Origin: Prorocentrum cordatum
Lineage: Eukaryota; Sar; Dinophyceae; Prorocentrales; Prorocentraceae
NCBI GenBank assembly: GCA_963575745.1
Contig: CAUYUJ010015295.1
Coordinates: 81,001 to 145,000, forward strand
Direction of reading: 5' to 3'
DNA length: 64,000 bases
Position numbers and translations under genes: made by a program. This document shows positions 59,980 to 64,000 of this stretch, piece after piece. The notes below the pieces were generated by a model. It did no database searches, was not told the DNA's origin, and worked only from the letters and a program-made list of their open reading frames with translations. The stretch's first letter is position 1. Every line of letters starts with the position of its first letter.

Positions 59980-61899
59980 TTGCGCGTGGGCGATCACGCC
60001 ATCGTCAGCTTCCGCAGCGGTAGTGCAGAACTGATTCCCCTGCAAGATGCCGAGGAGATCATCGCTGGCGCGGTGTCCGGGACACAGAGGATCTTCGAGG
60101 TGTCACATGCCGACTTAACTTCATGCGCCACTGGGGTGAACGACGGCGGCCCCCTCTGTGGTTCGCCTGTGAAGTTCCCAGCGGTGACCGTGCAGCTACT
60201 GAAGGAGGAGGTGGGGAATTTCTCAGACCACAGCTCCTGCAAGGAGGGCCAGGGTCAGCGGCGGTGCCCGCATTGCCCGAATCGACATTTCCAGCGGCTA
60301 GAACGTCTCGAAGGCCAGCTCGAATATCACAAGAAGCAACCACTGCTGGGAGGCGCGGCTGGTCGACAGGCGATGGTCGTTGAGAATCTGGCGAGGCTGG
60401 ATCAGATTAGGAACTGCGTGTCCGAGCTGACAGGCGCTCGGCTGAGAGGCGGGGTTGGCTATCTGCGTCGCAGCGCCGAGCTATTGCGGAATTCCATTGG
60501 CGTCGACGACATGAGACATGTCAACGACGCCCGCGCGCATCTCCTGCTCGACGTTCGAGGCCCTCGCTCCATTGTCGACGACGTGGGTGCCAGGGTCACG
60601 CGCAACTACCGCGTCACTCCAGAGTTTCTTCTTCTGGTGGTTTCGTTTATTGATTCTCGTACGCAGTCCAAATGCCTGCGCATTCGAGACCGCATGATCG
60701 AGCACTACTTGTCCACCGGCAGTGCGTTATGCTTCGCGGCCCCCAAGTTTCGCGAGGTGCGGGTGAAGAATTATCAAGCTGGGATTCAGATAGCTGGCGC
60801 ATACAACAAGAAGCGCCTTGACCAGCTGAGCTTCCGAGCGATGCCCTTCGATTCGTCGTGCAAGTACACGCTGTCGGTGGTCGGCCAGACCAGCCGCGGG
60901 AGGAGGGACAGCGCTGCGGACCGTTCGGAATTGCACTGCGTTCACGTCATGGTGGCTGACGGAGTTCCCGCGGCCTGCAAGGCTGGCTTCAGCGAAGGCG
61001 TCCAGAGCTGGCGAGGTTCACGAGGTCGAATGCATGCCGTTCACAGAGAGCCAAACGGAGATTGTGTTGTTTGATTCGCCAGAGAAGTGGGGCTTGCAAG
61101 ATGTACAGAAGATTTTCCCAAACGTAAATGCGTTGGCGGAGACCCTCTTCATGCCTGGATGCACTTTGCGAAGTTCGTCAAATAAGGCGACCAGCTCTGC
61201 AGGGATTTCAAAAAGGTTATGCTGAAGTTCAACGGAAAGCCAGCGCCGACCTTGAACAACAAGCGATACTTCGACGTCGGCCAACCAAGAGGACAAAACC
61301 AAGGTAACTTCGATGCTCGCCCCTGTGGGCTCCGCAAGGCTTATGACAGGATCCAAAATGCTACGTGCCAGAAGAAGGCGTATTTAGATCACAAGCAGTA
61401 CTGCATCGACGTCATGGGGGTGATGAGCATGAATGTGAAGGCGTGCGAAAGGCCGCTCACAGGACGGAAATCCAAGTCAACAGTCGGCGACCTGCTCTCG
61501 AGGTACATGGCAGCGTCGCGTTTCTTCTATTACCAGAACATACCGGTCTACAAAGCCAGAACTGGTTCATCGTGCACCTTCGGAACAACCCCACATGAAG
61601 CGGTCATGTTCCAGCTAAAGGCGTACAGCGCGAACGTCTTCACGTCAACCCCCGACCGATGCAGGCTCACTTTAGACCTCTTTTCGTTTGGAAAGGTGAT
61701 CGCCCTGCACATGAAGAGACGCGCTCCAGAGGGGATGCTTGACATCAAGGCTGCGTCTTGGCACGCCCACGCGATGGCAGTTCCCCGACAGCAAGTCGAG
61801 CAAGGTCTCATTGCCATTCCCAAGTCGGTTAAGTTCACGGAGTGGCGCGACGCCCCGAAGTGGGTTGCATTTTTGTTCGTGCTGGGGGGCCCCAGCTAG
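59980..61899 (+). pseudogene. Frame-disrupted transposon-like gene with a zinc-finger motif
   Basis: Three consecutive stretches on one strand appear to be one product: 59980-61074 (frame 1), about 61010-61225 (frame 2, with EIVLFDSPEKWGLQDVQ) and about 61200-61899 (frame 1 again, KFNGKPAPTLNNKRYFDVG onward). The first part has a Cys/His motif CPHCPNRHFQRLERLEGQLE near residue 95, then an Arg-rich helical region; the last has RKAYDRIQNATCQKKAYLDH and many aromatic residues. The style matches repeated zinc-finger frames of dinoflagellate genomes, probably mobile, but I cannot name the family. Two frameshifts, or small introns or errors, interrupt it. Confidence 0.55.
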
Positions 61900-62184
61900 T
61901 CCGCCGACTCCCCGCGGCAACGCTCAACTTACTGCGCGCGAGGGATTGCGCATGCGCTTGCATTGCGTTTCACGCGCATTTCGTTTGCGTTGCATTTTGT
62001 AGCAGTACTTAAGAAATAACGAGAGGGAAAGGGGGCGGAGGGTGGTAGAATGGAGGGAGGAGGGAGGAGAAAGGGAAAGGAGGGTTTGCGACGGATATCT
62101 TAAGATGTGATGTGTTGTATCCCCAGACCCCTGAGAGCCGTCACGCGCGCGGAAAGCCGCTTGGTCAAATCGCACAAACGATCC
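61900..62184. other. Spacer
   Basis: A GGGAGGA purine stretch at 62020-62090. No gene. Confidence 0.4.
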
Positions 62185-62460
62185 ACCGCACGGGGGGGCC
62201 CCCCCCGTGTGAGCGCGGGAGGAGAGAGCGAGTCTCGAGTGCCGGGGGGGGAGGGAGGTCCCCCCTTGTGAGCGCGGGAGGAGAGAGTGAGTCGCGAGTG
62301 CCGGGGGGGGGGGTCCCCCCTTGTGGGCTCGGAAGGAAAGAGTGAGTCGCGAGTGCCGGGGGAGCGGGGGGGCCCCCCCCTTGTGGGCGCGGGAAGAGAG
62401 ACTCGAGTGCCGGGGAGGGGGCTCTAGCGCGCGGCAGGGCGAGAGCCTCGAGTGTCCGGG
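62185..62460. repeat. Minisatellite G, array 2
   Basis: Four to five units of GAGTCTCGAGTGCCGGGGGG, a G/C-run, then CCCCCTTGTGAGCGCGGGAG, in the same orientation as the array at 57490-57905. Confidence 0.9.
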
Positions 62461-62800
62461 GGGGGGGTCCCTTTTTGCCCCTACCACCACCTCTGCAGTG
62501 CGCAGGGGGGGGGGCTCCCCTTTGAGTCTCCCCCCCCGCGGTTGCTGAGGGTTTTTTTGTTGAGTATCGTTTTCTCCAACAACTGGCATAGTTCATTTCG
62601 GCTCATGAGCACGGAACATCGTAATACATCCTGTCTGGGTCGTCGAACAGAATCAGAATTATGCGAATCAACAGATGCAGCAGCTCGACGGTTACGACAT
62701 TTATTGAGCTCCAATTAGTGTCTTGATATCAAGAAATCCATTCCAGTCGCTGAAGTCACTGCACTAATACCCATGTGGGAGCTCGGCCGGTTCACCCCAA
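62461..62800. other. Spacer
   Basis: G and C homopolymers to 62540, then unassigned AT-richer sequence. Confidence 0.4.
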
Positions 62801-64000
62801 CTAAGGACTGCCAAGAACACCTTGCGCTCCTATTCGACTCCAGTCCAGGTCCTGCAAGAGAGTCGAGACCCTGCATACTGAAGGTGGCTCCGCCCAGGAT
62901 GGTTTCATACTGATCAAGTCGCCCTCGTTCACTGTTACTGCAGGAACGTCAATCGTAGCCACTAAGCACTCGATACCTTTGGTCTCCACACGCCAGTAGC
63001 CATAGGTCAACATGCCATACAGAATCTCCGAAATCATATTCTTACTCAACCCATCTGCAAACATGACCGTCGTGGGACACCAGAAGAAACGCCTGATGTA
63101 GCCGCGCAGTCGATCTTTTCGAATCGATAGCACCTACAAACGTTGACGCCGGTCTTGAGGTACGCCCTTGAGGCCGACGCTGAGCTCGAAGAAGTCTATG
63201 CAATATGTCAAATGGTTTATAGGTATTGCGAACTCAGCGTTGTCCTGAATATGTTTCAGTTGTGACATTCTACTGCCACCATGGGAAGAAAGTGCGAACA
63301 ACTCGGCCAACCGCATAGCAATCATTTGAGCCAACTCCTTGCCAACTACACCTGCCAACGTCTCTGCCCTCGAAGTGTTGCCTGAAACCCTCTTGGCCTC
63401 ATGAGTCAGCGAGGCTATGATGTGACAAAAAAGCTTGCTGAGCTGCTGCTCGGAATCGCACATCTGCTGGTAGAGAATGGTTGTCGCCACAACCTGCACG
63501 CGCCCGTCCGAGCCCAACAAGATAAGTGCTGCTTCCTAACCATGCGAACTTCCTGAGGTAGCTCCACTAGGGTCCGCCACCGCGTCTATCACGAAAGATG
63601 GAGAGACCTTCGGTAAGAAGAGCCCCACGTTTGCTGCGCACTTCTTGACACGGGCCAGTAGTGTGTTGGCCATCTTGATGTGCTTGATCGTTGCCGATGC
63701 CGTGTTCTGCTGAATGATAACTTTGTCTGCAATCGCGTCCAGCCGCGTCTGACATGCCCACAGCAAACCACCCAAGAGCCCACGAAATGCCTTGAGCTCC
63801 GTCGTCGCAAGAAGTGAGTCGTCCTGAGCCGCTCGAACCTTGCCGAGAGGGGCCGGTTGAAGGTTCTCGTCCTGAGACATGCGAATGCCGAAGCCAGTCT
63901 GCTCGTGTCTGGCTCCAACATGGTTCATAGGTGGTTGCTGTCGCGTATCTTTTCCAAATCGGTCCGAAAACTTGTTGTAGGATTGTTCAGCCACTCGGTG
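62801..64000 (-). pseudogene. 3' part of a copia-like element: reverse-transcriptase connection and RNase H, with two in-frame stops
   Basis: Read leftward from the window edge, one frame is cut only by stops at about 63536-63538 and 63134-63136. It contains RFGKDTRQQPPMNHVGARH, then TTELKAFRGLLGGLLWACQT and RLDAIADKVIIQ (the post-YVDD connection that in copia reads YR.L.GSL.YL...RPDI), a decayed IDAVADPSGATSG for the RNase H start, RVSGNTSRAETLAGVVGKEL for its Glu helix and FFWCPTTVMFADGLSK for its end (compare W.P...Q.AD.LTK). The catalytic part of the reverse transcriptase would lie beyond 64000. It is a different lineage from the 31.4-50.5 kb element and appears dead. Confidence 0.75.

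Overview
The window looks like nuclear DNA of a dinoflagellate. Six short exons of an axonemal-type dynein heavy chain lie on the + strand (23375-54436). Their introns have GC, GA or GT donors and AG|G acceptors, and the bases at each exon edge tend to recur as short direct repeats. An exact copy of the dinoflagellate spliced-leader sequence sits on the minus strand at 56489-56509 in front of an intronless reading frame. The remainder is dense with retroelements, small inverted-repeat elements and minisatellites. Nothing indicates a prokaryote.

Layout. 1-2690 is a degenerate CCCAAGACC-type satellite. 3678-9338 holds three minus-strand frames of an unrecognised, possibly transposon-derived gene group, one broken at a G9 run. 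9340-20932 is a minus-strand LINE: a coiled-coil ORF1, a 2097-aa ORF2 with RNase H placed before endonuclease and reverse transcriptase, and an overlapping third frame with zinc fingers and a C5-methyltransferase-like domain. 21849-23331 is a cluster of small inverted-repeat elements. 23375-54436 is the dynein gene segment (AAA1 and the beginning of AAA2).

The centrepiece is a 19,132-bp Ty1/copia-type LTR retrotransposon (31414-50545) inserted, in sense orientation, in the 22.8-kb fourth visible intron of the dynein gene. Its 175-bp LTRs differ at one base, it has a 5-bp target-site duplication (AGTCA), and it carries one uninterrupted 5,981-codon frame: Gag-like part with three CCCH zinc fingers, protease, integrase, reverse transcriptase, RNase H, then about 3,000 residues of mostly unrecognised sequence including a stretch resembling the KptA/Tpt1 RNA 2'-phosphotransferase fold. 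Scattered through this frame are 31 copies of an 18-nt micro-palindrome whose consensus is GCA-GCGG-GAAA-CCGC-AGC. Nearly all have a G..A tetraloop, the 4-bp stem changes by coupled substitutions in both arms, and copies occur in different reading phases. I regard this as the best candidate for an undescribed system here.

Right of the dynein exons are a processed retrogene with spliced-leader relics (55482-56509), two arrays of one minisatellite family (57490-57905 and 62185-62460), further inverted repeats, a frame-disrupted transposon-like gene (59980-61899) and the decayed 3' part of a second copia-like element running off the window end (62801-64000, minus). All calls rest on reading motifs by eye; no database search was possible.
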